Part shown: in pieces, positions 6,131-11,744 of the stretch
How positions within the stretch are numbered: the stretch's first letter is position 1
How the letters are laid out: each line of letters starts with the position of its first letter
Source: Clostridia bacterium
Lineage (GTDB): Bacteria; Bacillota; Clostridia; Oscillospirales; CAG-272
Direction of reading: 5' to 3'
NCBI GenBank assembly: GCA_017518025.1
Contig: JAFWWR010000240.1
Span: forward strand, 1 to 11,744
Length of the DNA: 11,744 bases
Notes under the pieces: model-generated
What the model saw: the letters and a program-made list of their open reading frames with translations, nothing else
The model's database searches: none
Told to the model about the DNA's origin: nothing
Position numbers and translations under genes: made by a program

Positions 6131-7621
6131 ATGAACAGAAGAATCATATCTCTTCTTCTCGCCCTGATCATGGTCGTCGGAGTTCTCGTGGGCTGTAACA
6201 AGTCGACGGACAGAAAGCGCGACACCGGCAACAAGGACGCCTATGATACCGAGGAAGACAAAGCGATAAAGGAATACGTCCTGGAGCTCTCCGAGGGAGC
6301 GAACTACGAGGGCAGGACCTTCACCTACCTCGGCGGTCAGCAGGAGAACTTCCCGACCAAGGAAGAGGAGACCGCGGATATCCGCAGCAACGCTCTGTTC
6401 AACAGACAGAGAGAGATCGAGGAGACCTACGGGCTCGATTTCGTGAACGTCTATGACGAAGATGGAAGCGACTCCGTCAAGGACACCGTGATCAATGAGG
6501 TCATGGCGGGCGGCGATTCCTACGATCTGGTCAACGGATACGTGAGATCGGTCGGCAGACCGACCCTCAACGCCGGCGTGCTCATGGAGATGCAGGATCT
6601 GGATCACATCGATCTGGAGAGAGAATGGTGGAACCAGTCCATGTGGGACTGCTATGCCCTTGACGGCAAGCTGTTCTTCCTGCTGGGCCCCATCACCGTC
6701 CACAACTATCTTGACGCGCACATCGTGATCTTCAACAAGTCCGTGACCGAGATGTACGGTATCAACGACGAAGATCTGTACAACTCCGTCAAGGAAGGCA
6801 CCTGGACCATCGACAAGATGTTCGAGTTCGCCTCCAAGATACCGGACAACAAGTCCGGCAACGGTACGTACCGTTACGACAACCCCGGCGGACGCTCGTT
6901 CCTCTACGCCGCGGGCTACACCATCACGAAGTTTGACGAGAACGGCGACCCCTACGTTGAGGAAAAACTCCCGAGAGAGTTCTCCGACCTGTCCGACAAG
7001 CTCGTTCCCGTGTTCACCGACCCCGCTCAGTCCATTTTCGTGGACCCCAGCAAGAAGGAAGAATGGGACAAGAAGTACGGAATGTCCGAGGAAGAGCTGT
7101 TCGACAACGACCGCGCGCTCTTTATGTTCCCCAACACCTCCGCCGTCGAGTACATGAGAAGCTTTGACGTTGAGTTCGGTATCCTCCCGATGCCGAAGCT
7201 GGACGAGTCGCAGGAGAACTACTACTGCCTGTCCGAGTCCTACGGCTCCGGCAGTACCGGCGCGGTGTACGTGCCGAAGACCGTCAGCGATCCCGAGATG
7301 ACCGGCAGGATCACCGAATCCATGGCCGCTCTCTCCCAGATCTACATCAAAGACGCGTACTACGAGAAGCTGCTGAAGGGCCAGGGCATCTTCGATATGG
7401 AATCCGCCGATATGCTCGATATCATCTTCGCCAGCAAGGTCTACGATATGGCTGACCTCTACTGCGAAGGCAATATCGACAGCCTCGGGCCGTTCATCGA
7501 AGCCATCGACAAGAACTTCAAGTACAGCAACGCGAACTTCTCGTCCGACTACTTCGCAAACGCGAAGATCGCAAACCTGAACATCATGCTGCTGCTCAGG
7601 ATGATCAGAAGTTCCAACTGA
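6131..7621 (+). CDS. Extracellular solute-binding lipoprotein, paralogue 2
   Basis: A 496-residue lipoprotein with lipobox VLVGC (Cys22), collinear with the preceding gene over almost its whole length. In the 68-residue stretch starting INEVMAGGD (first copy 119-186) I count six differences. The least conserved parts are the signal peptide, the linker after Cys22, a segment around residues 105-117 and the last dozen residues, where this copy ends in a hydrophobic/basic MLLLRMIRSSN instead of an acidic tail. The role should be the same, capture of a solute (probably carbohydrate) for an ABC importer encoded elsewhere. By eye its codons lean more to AAG, AAC, GAC and ATC than the first copy, which suggests higher expression. 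It ends 24 bases before a strong bidirectional terminator. Confidence 0.78.
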   Translation: MNRRIISLLLALIMVVGVLVGCNKSTDRKRDTGNKDAYDTEEDKAIKEYVLELSEGANYEGRTFTYLGGQQENFPTKEEETADIRSNALFNRQREIEETYGLDFVNVYDEDGSDSVKDTVINEVMAGGDSYDLVNGYVRSVGRPTLNAGVLMEMQDLDHIDLEREWWNQSMWDCYALDGKLFFLLGPITVHNYLDAHIVIFNKSVTEMYGINDEDLYNSVKEGTWTIDKMFEFASKIPDNKSGNGTYRYDNPGGRSFLYAAGYTITKFDENGDPYVEEKLPREFSDLSDKLVPVFTDPAQSIFVDPSKKEEWDKKYGMSEEELFDNDRALFMFPNTSAVEYMRSFDVEFGILPMPKLDESQENYYCLSESYGSGSTGAVYVPKTVSDPEMTGRITESMAALSQIYIKDAYYEKLLKGQGIFDMESADMLDIIFASKVYDMADLYCEGNIDSLGPFIEAIDKNFKYSNANFSSDYFANAKIANLNIMLLLRMIRSSN

Positions 7622-7645
7622 CGACCGGCAACTTTATAAAAAGGA

Positions 7646-7689
7646 CCGCAGGTCTCACCGCTCAAAGGTGAGACCTGCGGATTTTTTTT
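7646..7689. terminator. Strong bidirectional intrinsic terminator
   Basis: A perfect 14-base stem, CCGCAGGTCTCACC (7646-7659) with GGTGAGACCTGCGG (7667-7680), and a 7-base loop, followed by A and eight T (7682-7689) on the plus strand. AAAAAGGA on the left gives a U-run on the minus strand. It lies between the convergent binding-protein and rhamnosidase genes. Stem and flanks resemble the terminator at 3168-3210. Confidence 0.95.
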
Positions 7690-7709
7690 GCTTCAGGCGC
7701 GGCGGGCGG

Positions 7710-10031
7710 TCACCGGGTCCCGTCGAACGCCTCGTATCTGTTCACTCCCGGGCTGAGGGGGTACGACGCGCAGCCGTCGAACTTCATGCCCACGGGCGGG
7801 TATACCTCGCCGTAGAGCCCTTCCGCCGCGGTGACGGTCATGTTGACCTTCCCCGCGCCGCGCTCTCTCTCCAGCCGCACGCGGATCCCGCCGCCCGGCG
7901 CCCCGTAAGACGCCTCGGCAAAGTCGAGAGCGGACGGGAAAGAGGGCAGAACGTCGATATTGTCGTATCCGTCCGCCGGGGTTGCGGGAAGCTCTCCGTC
8001 GATGACGCGGCGCAGATCGGACTCCGCCCGCGGGTTGACTCTGATGCCGCAGACGCAGGAGATGAACCAGGCGGAAATATCGCCGAGGAAGTGGTGGTTG
8101 CGGGAGTTGATCCGCTCATCCTCGGAGCCGAAGTCCTCGACGAGGGTGGTCTCGCCCCGCTTCACCATGTTGCCGTAGGAGGGGGCGTCAGGCCGTGTGA
8201 TCATGCGGTAGCCGAGGTCGGCGTGACCGTAGTCCGAGAGGACCCGGAACAGCACCCGGACGCCGAGGACGCCGGTGTCGAGGTGTTCTCCGTCCCGCCC
8301 GATGATGCGGACCAGGTTGTCGACGGCGTCGGGCTTTTCGTCCTCGGTGAACATATTGTAGTATATCGCCATTGCCTGGGAGGTCTGGCAGTCGCCGGCC
8401 GCCAGGCGTTTTTCGTGATCGATGAGGTTGTCCCGCACCGCCCGGCGGAATCCCCGGGCCGCGGTGAGGCAGAAGTCCGCCATCTCGCGCCTGCCCAGCG
8501 CCCGGTAGAGCGCCGCTCCCTTGACGCAGAGGTCGTAACACATGATCGTGTCCGTCAGCGCCACCGGCGCTTTAATGATCCAGTGAGGCGCCGCCCAGTC
8601 GCCGAGGCCGATGTGGACGAGGCCGAGCTCGTCGCGCCTGCCGAGGACGTAGGGGATATACCTGAACACGGCGGGAGAGGCCGCCTGAGCGGCGCGGAGG
8701 TCGCCGCGGATCTCCCAGAGGCGGTAAGGCACTTCCGCCAGCACCGCGTCCCAGGCGGGGCCGTTCCAGCTGTCGAATCCCCAGTCCGTGGCGGAGGGGA
8801 CCGTGCCGGGCATGGCGCCGTTGGGCTTCTGCGCCAGAGAGACGTTGTTCATCCACTCGGTCAGCACTCCGTCCGCGTCGAGATTCATGAGCATATGGAC
8901 GGCGGACACCGCCGCGTCGGCGGTCCAGCCGTGCTTTTCCCGGTGGGGGCAGTCCGTGGGGATGTTCATCACGTTGGAGAGGGTCGCCTCCCGGATGATC
9001 CGCTGCAGCTCGTTCAGCACCGGGTCGGAGGAGGTGAAGGTGCCTCGTTCCTCCATCACCGTGCTCATCAGCTCGAAGGTGAGCAGATCTTCCGTGGCCT
9101 CGTCCCCGGAGACGCCGGTGATACGGACGTACCGGGCGCCCTCGTAGGTGAACGACGGCCGGTATTCCGCCGCGCCGCCCGCGCAGACGTACTCCACGGT
9201 CTGGTGAGTGTATTTCACGCCGAGAGATTTGTCGAGAATTTTCAGCGGGGAGTTGAACAGCTTGCCGTCCTTCAGCACCTCCGCGAACTCCAGCACCAGA
9301 GTCCGCCCCGCCTCGAAATCGGGACGCAGGCAGACGAGGCCCGCGCCGTTCTGTCCGAAATCGTAGATGAAGCCGTCGCCGTCATTCGTGATGGACACGG
9401 CGGTCAGCGTTCTCCTCTTTTTTATCGGCGGCGCGGCGCAGATCCGGTGGTCGCCCCGGGGCATCTCGCTCCGGAGGGCGTCCGTCCAGCCGCTGTCGTC
9501 GAATCCGGGCAGGGTCCAGCCCTCGGTCTCCGCCTCCAGCCGCGCGTCGTAGATCTCGCCGATCCTCAGATCGTTGTAGAGGATGGGGGATGCGTGGACC
9601 TTCACGGCGCCGTCCGCCTCGATCTTCTCCGAGGCGCCGTCGGCGTACTCAGTTTCAAGGACGAAGGCGGCGCAGGGCTCCCCCACGAAGCGGGACTCCG
9701 CGAGATATACGTTGCCGAGGGGGTTCCGGGTGCCGTTTCCCAGGATGAAGCCGATCACGTTCTCGCCCGGCAGGAGCAGATCCGTCAGGTCGTACTCGTC
9801 GAAATAGACGATATGGTCCACGTTGGAGGTGTAGGGCGCGAGCAGGCCCTTGGTGATCTCCCGTCCGTTGACGAAAAGACGGTAGAATCCGAGGCCGGTG
9901 AAGGTGAGAGTCGCCTTCCCGAGCGGTTTTTCGAGCGAAAAGCGCCTTCTCATGAGCGGCGCGGGAAAGTACTCGGTAAACGTGCTTATCCCGAAGCCCG
10001 CGCGGACGAATTTTCGAGTGAATAGAGCCAT
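7710..10031 (-). CDS. Alpha-L-rhamnosidase-like glycoside hydrolase, family GH78
   Basis: A 773-residue protein with no signal peptide, so probably cytoplasmic, with the domain order of bacterial GH78 enzymes: N-terminal beta-sandwich (about 25-190, with GLGFYRLFVNGREI and YDLTDLLLPGENVIGFILGNG-like text), a second beta domain (about 205-325, IYDFGQNGAG and YEGARYVRI), an (alpha/alpha)6 catalytic barrel (about 327-660) and a small C-terminal beta domain. The barrel has TDCPHREKHGW (359-369), the family motif containing the candidate general acid Glu365. GETTLVED (626-633) has candidate base Glu632, followed by SRNHHFLG; most relatives have Trp where Val631 stands. These enzymes release terminal alpha-L-rhamnose. 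The length is on the short side for the family. GGAGG lies 5 bases before the ATG at 10031. Divergent from the TIM-barrel gene. Confidence 0.88.
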   Translation of the reverse strand: MALFTRKFVRAGFGISTFTEYFPAPLMRRRFSLEKPLGKATLTFTGLGFYRLFVNGREITKGLLAPYTSNVDHIVYFDEYDLTDLLLPGENVIGFILGNGTRNPLGNVYLAESRFVGEPCAAFVLETEYADGASEKIEADGAVKVHASPILYNDLRIGEIYDARLEAETEGWTLPGFDDSGWTDALRSEMPRGDHRICAAPPIKKRRTLTAVSITNDGDGFIYDFGQNGAGLVCLRPDFEAGRTLVLEFAEVLKDGKLFNSPLKILDKSLGVKYTHQTVEYVCAGGAAEYRPSFTYEGARYVRITGVSGDEATEDLLTFELMSTVMEERGTFTSSDPVLNELQRIIREATLSNVMNIPTDCPHREKHGWTADAAVSAVHMLMNLDADGVLTEWMNNVSLAQKPNGAMPGTVPSATDWGFDSWNGPAWDAVLAEVPYRLWEIRGDLRAAQAASPAVFRYIPYVLGRRDELGLVHIGLGDWAAPHWIIKAPVALTDTIMCYDLCVKGAALYRALGRREMADFCLTAARGFRRAVRDNLIDHEKRLAAGDCQTSQAMAIYYNMFTEDEKPDAVDNLVRIIGRDGEHLDTGVLGVRVLFRVLSDYGHADLGYRMITRPDAPSYGNMVKRGETTLVEDFGSEDERINSRNHHFLGDISAWFISCVCGIRVNPRAESDLRRVIDGELPATPADGYDNIDVLPSFPSALDFAEASYGAPGGGIRVRLERERGAGKVNMTVTAAEGLYGEVYPPVGMKFDGCASYPLSPGVNRYEAFDGTR

Positions 10032-10051
10032 ATTCCCCTCCGATATGCGGA

Positions 10052-10066
10052 AAAATGTTTCATTTT
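10052..10066. promoter_or_regulatory. Short perfect inverted repeat in the rhamnosidase leader
   Basis: AAAATG-TTT-CATTTT, arms of six bases, lies between the rhamnosidase -10 (10076-10071) and its ribosome binding site. The position would suit an operator, but the arms are short and A/T-rich, so chance is a real possibility. Confidence 0.25.
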
Positions 10067-10070
10067 CTTT

Positions 10071-10099
10071 ATATTACCATAAACCGCGCCGTTTGTGAA
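10071..10099 (-). promoter_or_regulatory. SigA-type promoter for the rhamnosidase gene
   Basis: On the reverse strand, -35 TTCACA (10099-10094), a 17-base spacer ending in TGG, and -10 TAATAT (10076-10071). The leader to the ATG at 10031 is about 35 bases. Confidence 0.7.
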
Positions 10100-10145
10100 C
10101 GGGAAAACGGAAATTTTTTCGCCTTGACACGCCGCGCGCCGTTTG
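10085..10145. promoter_or_regulatory. 11-base direct repeat touching both divergent promoters (candidate operators)
   Basis: CGCGCCGTTTG occurs at 10085-10095 and again at 10135-10145, exactly 50 bases apart. The first copy overlaps the spacer and -35 of the rhamnosidase promoter; the second lies inside the spacer of the TIM-barrel gene promoter. The placement suits a shared regulator, but the TTTG part of the second copy also belongs to the extended -10 context, which lowers the weight of the match. Confidence 0.4.
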
Positions 10146-10152
10146 CTATAAT
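10124..10152 (+). promoter_or_regulatory. Consensus SigA promoter for the TIM-barrel protein gene
   Basis: Perfect -35 TTGACA (10124-10129) and perfect -10 TATAAT (10147-10152) with a 17-base spacer ending in TGC. Such a full match predicts strong expression unless repressed; the spacer is very GC-rich. Confidence 0.9.
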
Positions 10153-10166
10153 TTTCCTCGGAGATC

Positions 10167-10187
10167 ACGGCCGGCGCAAGCGGCCGT
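10167..10187 (+). promoter_or_regulatory. 5' leader hairpin
   Basis: ACGGCCG (10167-10173) and CGGCCGT (10181-10187) form a perfect 7-base stem with a 7-base loop, close to the predicted mRNA 5' end (near 10159). It ends before the AAAGGAG ribosome binding site (10196-10202), which stays free. A 5'-protective hairpin or a protein-binding site is possible. Confidence 0.55.
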
Positions 10188-10209
10188 AAAAAGCAAAAGG
10201 AGATACATC

Positions 10210-11502
10210 ATGGCAGTATACGCAGGCAACGACCAGAACGGGATCCCGAGGATCAGTCCGGACTACGTCCCGCCGCAGAGCGCGGGCGAGAAATTCCCCA
10301 TTTCCTTCTGGAACTACAGATACGTGGGCGAGGGCATGACCCCCGACGAGGTGTTCACCTGGGCGGAACTGGGGCTCACCGTGTCCATGGCGCCGAGAGT
10401 CAAGTGGAACAACGAGGAGATGAAAAAGGAGCTCCACCTGTATCTTGACAACGCCGTGAAGGCGGGCATCAAGCTCATCATCTGGGTGGAGGGACTCGAA
10501 TACAACAACCTGAGGCATATGACCGAGGAGGAATACAGAAAATTCTTCACCGAGGTCCACGAGGAATTCCGTCATCCCGCCACCTACGGCTTCTACGTCG
10601 GCGACGAGCCCGGCGGCGTGGAGAATTTCCGGGCGAGCTGGAACGCCATCCGCATCCAGCGCGAGGTGGCGCCGGAGCTCAATCCGTACCTGAACCTACA
10701 CACCTGCATGGACGACGTGGATCCCTCCGAGTTCGACGGACGGACGTTCCGTGAATGGCTCCGGGATCTTGCCGAGGCGACCGGATTCAAGATATTCAGC
10801 TACGGCCACTACGACCAGGTCTGGAACGACGACGGCATCGAGTCGTATTACAGAAACATCAAAGCCCTCCGCGAGGCGTCCGACGCCGCCGGCGTCGATA
10901 TGTGGTGCTGTGTGCTCTCCAGCTCCCACTATATGTTCCGCATCCCCACGGAGTATGAGTTCATGTGGCAGATCACCATGTCCGCCGCTCTCGGCGCCCG
11001 GGGCATCATCTGGTTCCGTCTCTACGACAGGCCCCACGGACCGAACAACCACGGCTCCCCCATCGACGAGTACGGCTTCAAGACGTCTACCTACCTGCCC
11101 ATGCTCCACGCGAACCGCCGCTTCGCCGATCAGTACGGCGAGCTGATGATGCGGCTGAAGTTCAAGGAGGCGTTCTTCACCCACGCGAACCACGGCGGAT
11201 TCAAGACGCTGCCCGTGGGCTGCCATCCGGTGCTCACCACCGTCCGCTCCACCGAGGAGACCCTGGTGTCCTTCTTTACCGATAAGGACGGCGAGGAGTA
11301 TATCGTCTTCGTGAACGCCGATATGAAGACTCCGGGCGTCGTTCGCCCCGAGTTCGACCGGGAAAAGTACGTGCTGAACGAGATGATGTTCAACGGCGCC
11401 ACCGCCGTACCCTATTCCGGCGGTACGTCCGAGGAACATTGGGACGGCATCTGGCTCTACCCCGGCCAGATGGCGGTCTACAGAATAGATACCAGAGCTT
11501 GA
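10210..11502 (+). CDS. Putative TIM-barrel glycoside-hydrolase-like protein
   Basis: A 430-residue protein without signal peptide. The body reads like an alternating beta/alpha barrel: ISFWNYRYVG (31-40), LGLTVSMAP (54-62), AGIKLIIWVEG (85-95), HPATYGFYVGDEPG (122-135), FKIFSYGHYDQVW (193-205), DMWCCVLSSSH (230-240), ALGARGIIWFRLYDRP (260-275). The GDEP motif after a beta strand is common at the catalytic acid position of clan-A-like hydrolases. Residues about 340-430 look like a C-terminal beta-sandwich ending LYPGQMAVYRI. I cannot assign a CAZy family and do not see which residue would be the nucleophile; Glu94 in IIWVEG and residues near 268-274 are candidates. AGGAG is 7 bases before the ATG. 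It diverges from the rhamnosidase, which suggests a role in breaking down a rhamnose-containing glycan, but a non-catalytic role is not excluded. Confidence 0.68.
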   Translation: MAVYAGNDQNGIPRISPDYVPPQSAGEKFPISFWNYRYVGEGMTPDEVFTWAELGLTVSMAPRVKWNNEEMKKELHLYLDNAVKAGIKLIIWVEGLEYNNLRHMTEEEYRKFFTEVHEEFRHPATYGFYVGDEPGGVENFRASWNAIRIQREVAPELNPYLNLHTCMDDVDPSEFDGRTFREWLRDLAEATGFKIFSYGHYDQVWNDDGIESYYRNIKALREASDAAGVDMWCCVLSSSHYMFRIPTEYEFMWQITMSAALGARGIIWFRLYDRPHGPNNHGSPIDEYGFKTSTYLPMLHANRRFADQYGELMMRLKFKEAFFTHANHGGFKTLPVGCHPVLTTVRSTEETLVSFFTDKDGEEYIVFVNADMKTPGVVRPEFDREKYVLNEMMFNGATAVPYSGGTSEEHWDGIWLYPGQMAVYRIDTRA

Positions 11503-11516
11503 ATTTACGTACCCCT

Positions 11517-11564
11517 GCAAACAGGCGTTTGTCCTAAATAAACGCTCAAATACTTCCTGTTTGC
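11517..11564. repeat. Nested palindrome downstream of the TIM-barrel gene
   Basis: GCAAACAGG (11517-11525) is the exact reverse complement of CCTGTTTGC (11556-11564). Inside it CGTTT (11526-11530) pairs with AAACG (11540-11544). It begins 14 bases after the stop codon and has no T-run, so it is a stable 3' mRNA structure or part of a small repeat rather than a terminator by itself. Confidence 0.6.
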
Positions 11565-11567
11565 CCG

Positions 11568-11593
11568 AAAAATGTGTCTCCAGACACATTTTT
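11568..11593. terminator. Bidirectional terminator-like hairpin
   Basis: AAAAATGTGTCT (11568-11579) and AGACACATTTTT (11582-11593) are perfect inverted repeats around CC; a realistic form is an 11-base stem with a 4-base loop. The stem ends in five T on either strand. It probably ends the TIM-barrel gene transcript, though its GC part is short. Confidence 0.65.
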
Positions 11594-11610
11594 CCAAAAT
11601 ATGAATTTAA

Positions 11611-11641
11611 GGGCGTGGAATACTCCGCGCCCGACTTTTTT
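11611..11641 (+). terminator. Intrinsic terminator
   Basis: GGGCGTGG (11611-11618) pairs with CCGCGCCC (11625-11632), with one G-U pair and a 6-base loop, followed by GAC and six T (11636-11641). It is a second stop downstream of the hairpin at 11568-11593. TCCGCGC (11624-11630) can instead pair with GCGCGGA (11642-11648), which would disrupt this hairpin. Confidence 0.72.
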
Positions 11642-11744
11642 GCGCGGACTCTTGTACAAACGCTCTCCGATAACGAAAATGCGATGATGTGAGAAGCAGA
11701 TATTTGCAACTAACCCTTTTAGTATTCCGGCAGTACGCTACTAA
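11642..11744. other. Non-coding right edge, no gene recognised
   Basis: After the last terminator the sequence is less GC-rich than the genes and holds no convincing reading frame, promoter or RNA gene. An 8-base word AAACGCTC (11658-11665) also occurs in the upstream palindrome (11540-11547), which is weak support for a repeated element. It may be the leader of a gene beyond the window. Confidence 0.3.

Noticed and set aside
7668..10025. Long open frame of 785 codons on the plus strand opposite the rhamnosidase gene
   Set aside because: It mirrors the GH78 gene almost exactly and its translation is low-complexity (Val, Gly, Arg, His rich) without any family motif, as expected for the antisense of a GC-rich gene.
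10091..10108. Possible catabolite-control (cre) site in the rhamnosidase promoter
   Set aside because: TGTGAACG matches only the left half of the consensus with a mismatch, and the right half is absent.
11601..11687. Possible 28-codon plus-strand frame starting at ATG 11601
   Set aside because: No ribosome binding site; it spans a terminator hairpin and its T-run.
10696..11709. Open frame of 337 codons on the minus strand opposite the TIM-barrel gene
   Set aside because: It has no ribosome binding site, crosses three hairpins and lies mostly antisense to a well-supported gene.
1..11744. CRISPR arrays, tRNA, rRNA, insertion sequences, toxin-antitoxin or defence genes
   Set aside because: No regularly spaced repeats, cloverleaf pattern, transposase motif or known defence domain was seen on either strand.

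Overview
The window looks like a chromosomal segment of a GC-rich, Gram-positive-type anaerobe of the Clostridia, most plausibly from a gut or rumen community. Pointers are an S-layer-homology protein, several lipoproteins with short Gram-positive-style lipoboxes, a CotH-family protein, purine-rich AGGAGG-type ribosome binding sites, SigA-type promoters and U-tract terminators. This assignment is inference; there is no rRNA or marker gene here. No tRNA, rRNA, CRISPR array, transposase, integrase or phage gene was seen.

Layout. (1) 1-410, minus: 5' part of a secreted SLH-domain protein that runs off the left edge. (2) 591-3104, plus: a compact three-gene operon encoding a papain/C39-like cysteine peptidase-like protein, a YgjV-family six-helix membrane protein, and a CotH-kinase-family lipoprotein whose start overlaps the preceding stop (ATGA). 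(3) 3318-4412, minus and convergent: a tyrosine phosphatase of the Y_phosphatase3 type carrying an N-terminal fibronectin-III-like domain. (4) 4563-7621, plus: two tandem, very similar lipoproteins of the extracellular solute-binding-protein type, each with its own near-copy promoter and with no ABC permease genes nearby. (5) 7710-10031, minus: a cytoplasmic GH78 alpha-L-rhamnosidase-like enzyme. (6) 10210-11502, plus and divergent from it: a TIM-barrel glycoside-hydrolase-like protein of a family I cannot name. (7) 11503-11744: non-coding, rich in palindromes, with two terminator-like hairpins.

How the parts may work together (inference). The binding lipoproteins, the unsecreted rhamnosidase and the TIM-barrel protein suggest capture, import and intracellular breakdown of rhamnose-containing oligosaccharides. 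The rhamnosidase and TIM-barrel genes share a 178-base divergent promoter region with an 11-base direct repeat touching both promoters. The CotH operon suggests cell-surface protein modification or processing.

The most striking non-coding observations are: seven predicted promoters that all have a 17-base spacer and a TGN extended -10; two terminators between convergent genes that share stem sequence and can work in both directions; and a duplicated promoter in front of each binding-protein paralogue. Nothing here is a clear new defence or mobile system. The best candidates for something undescribed are the peptidase/YgjV/CotH operon and the TIM-barrel protein.
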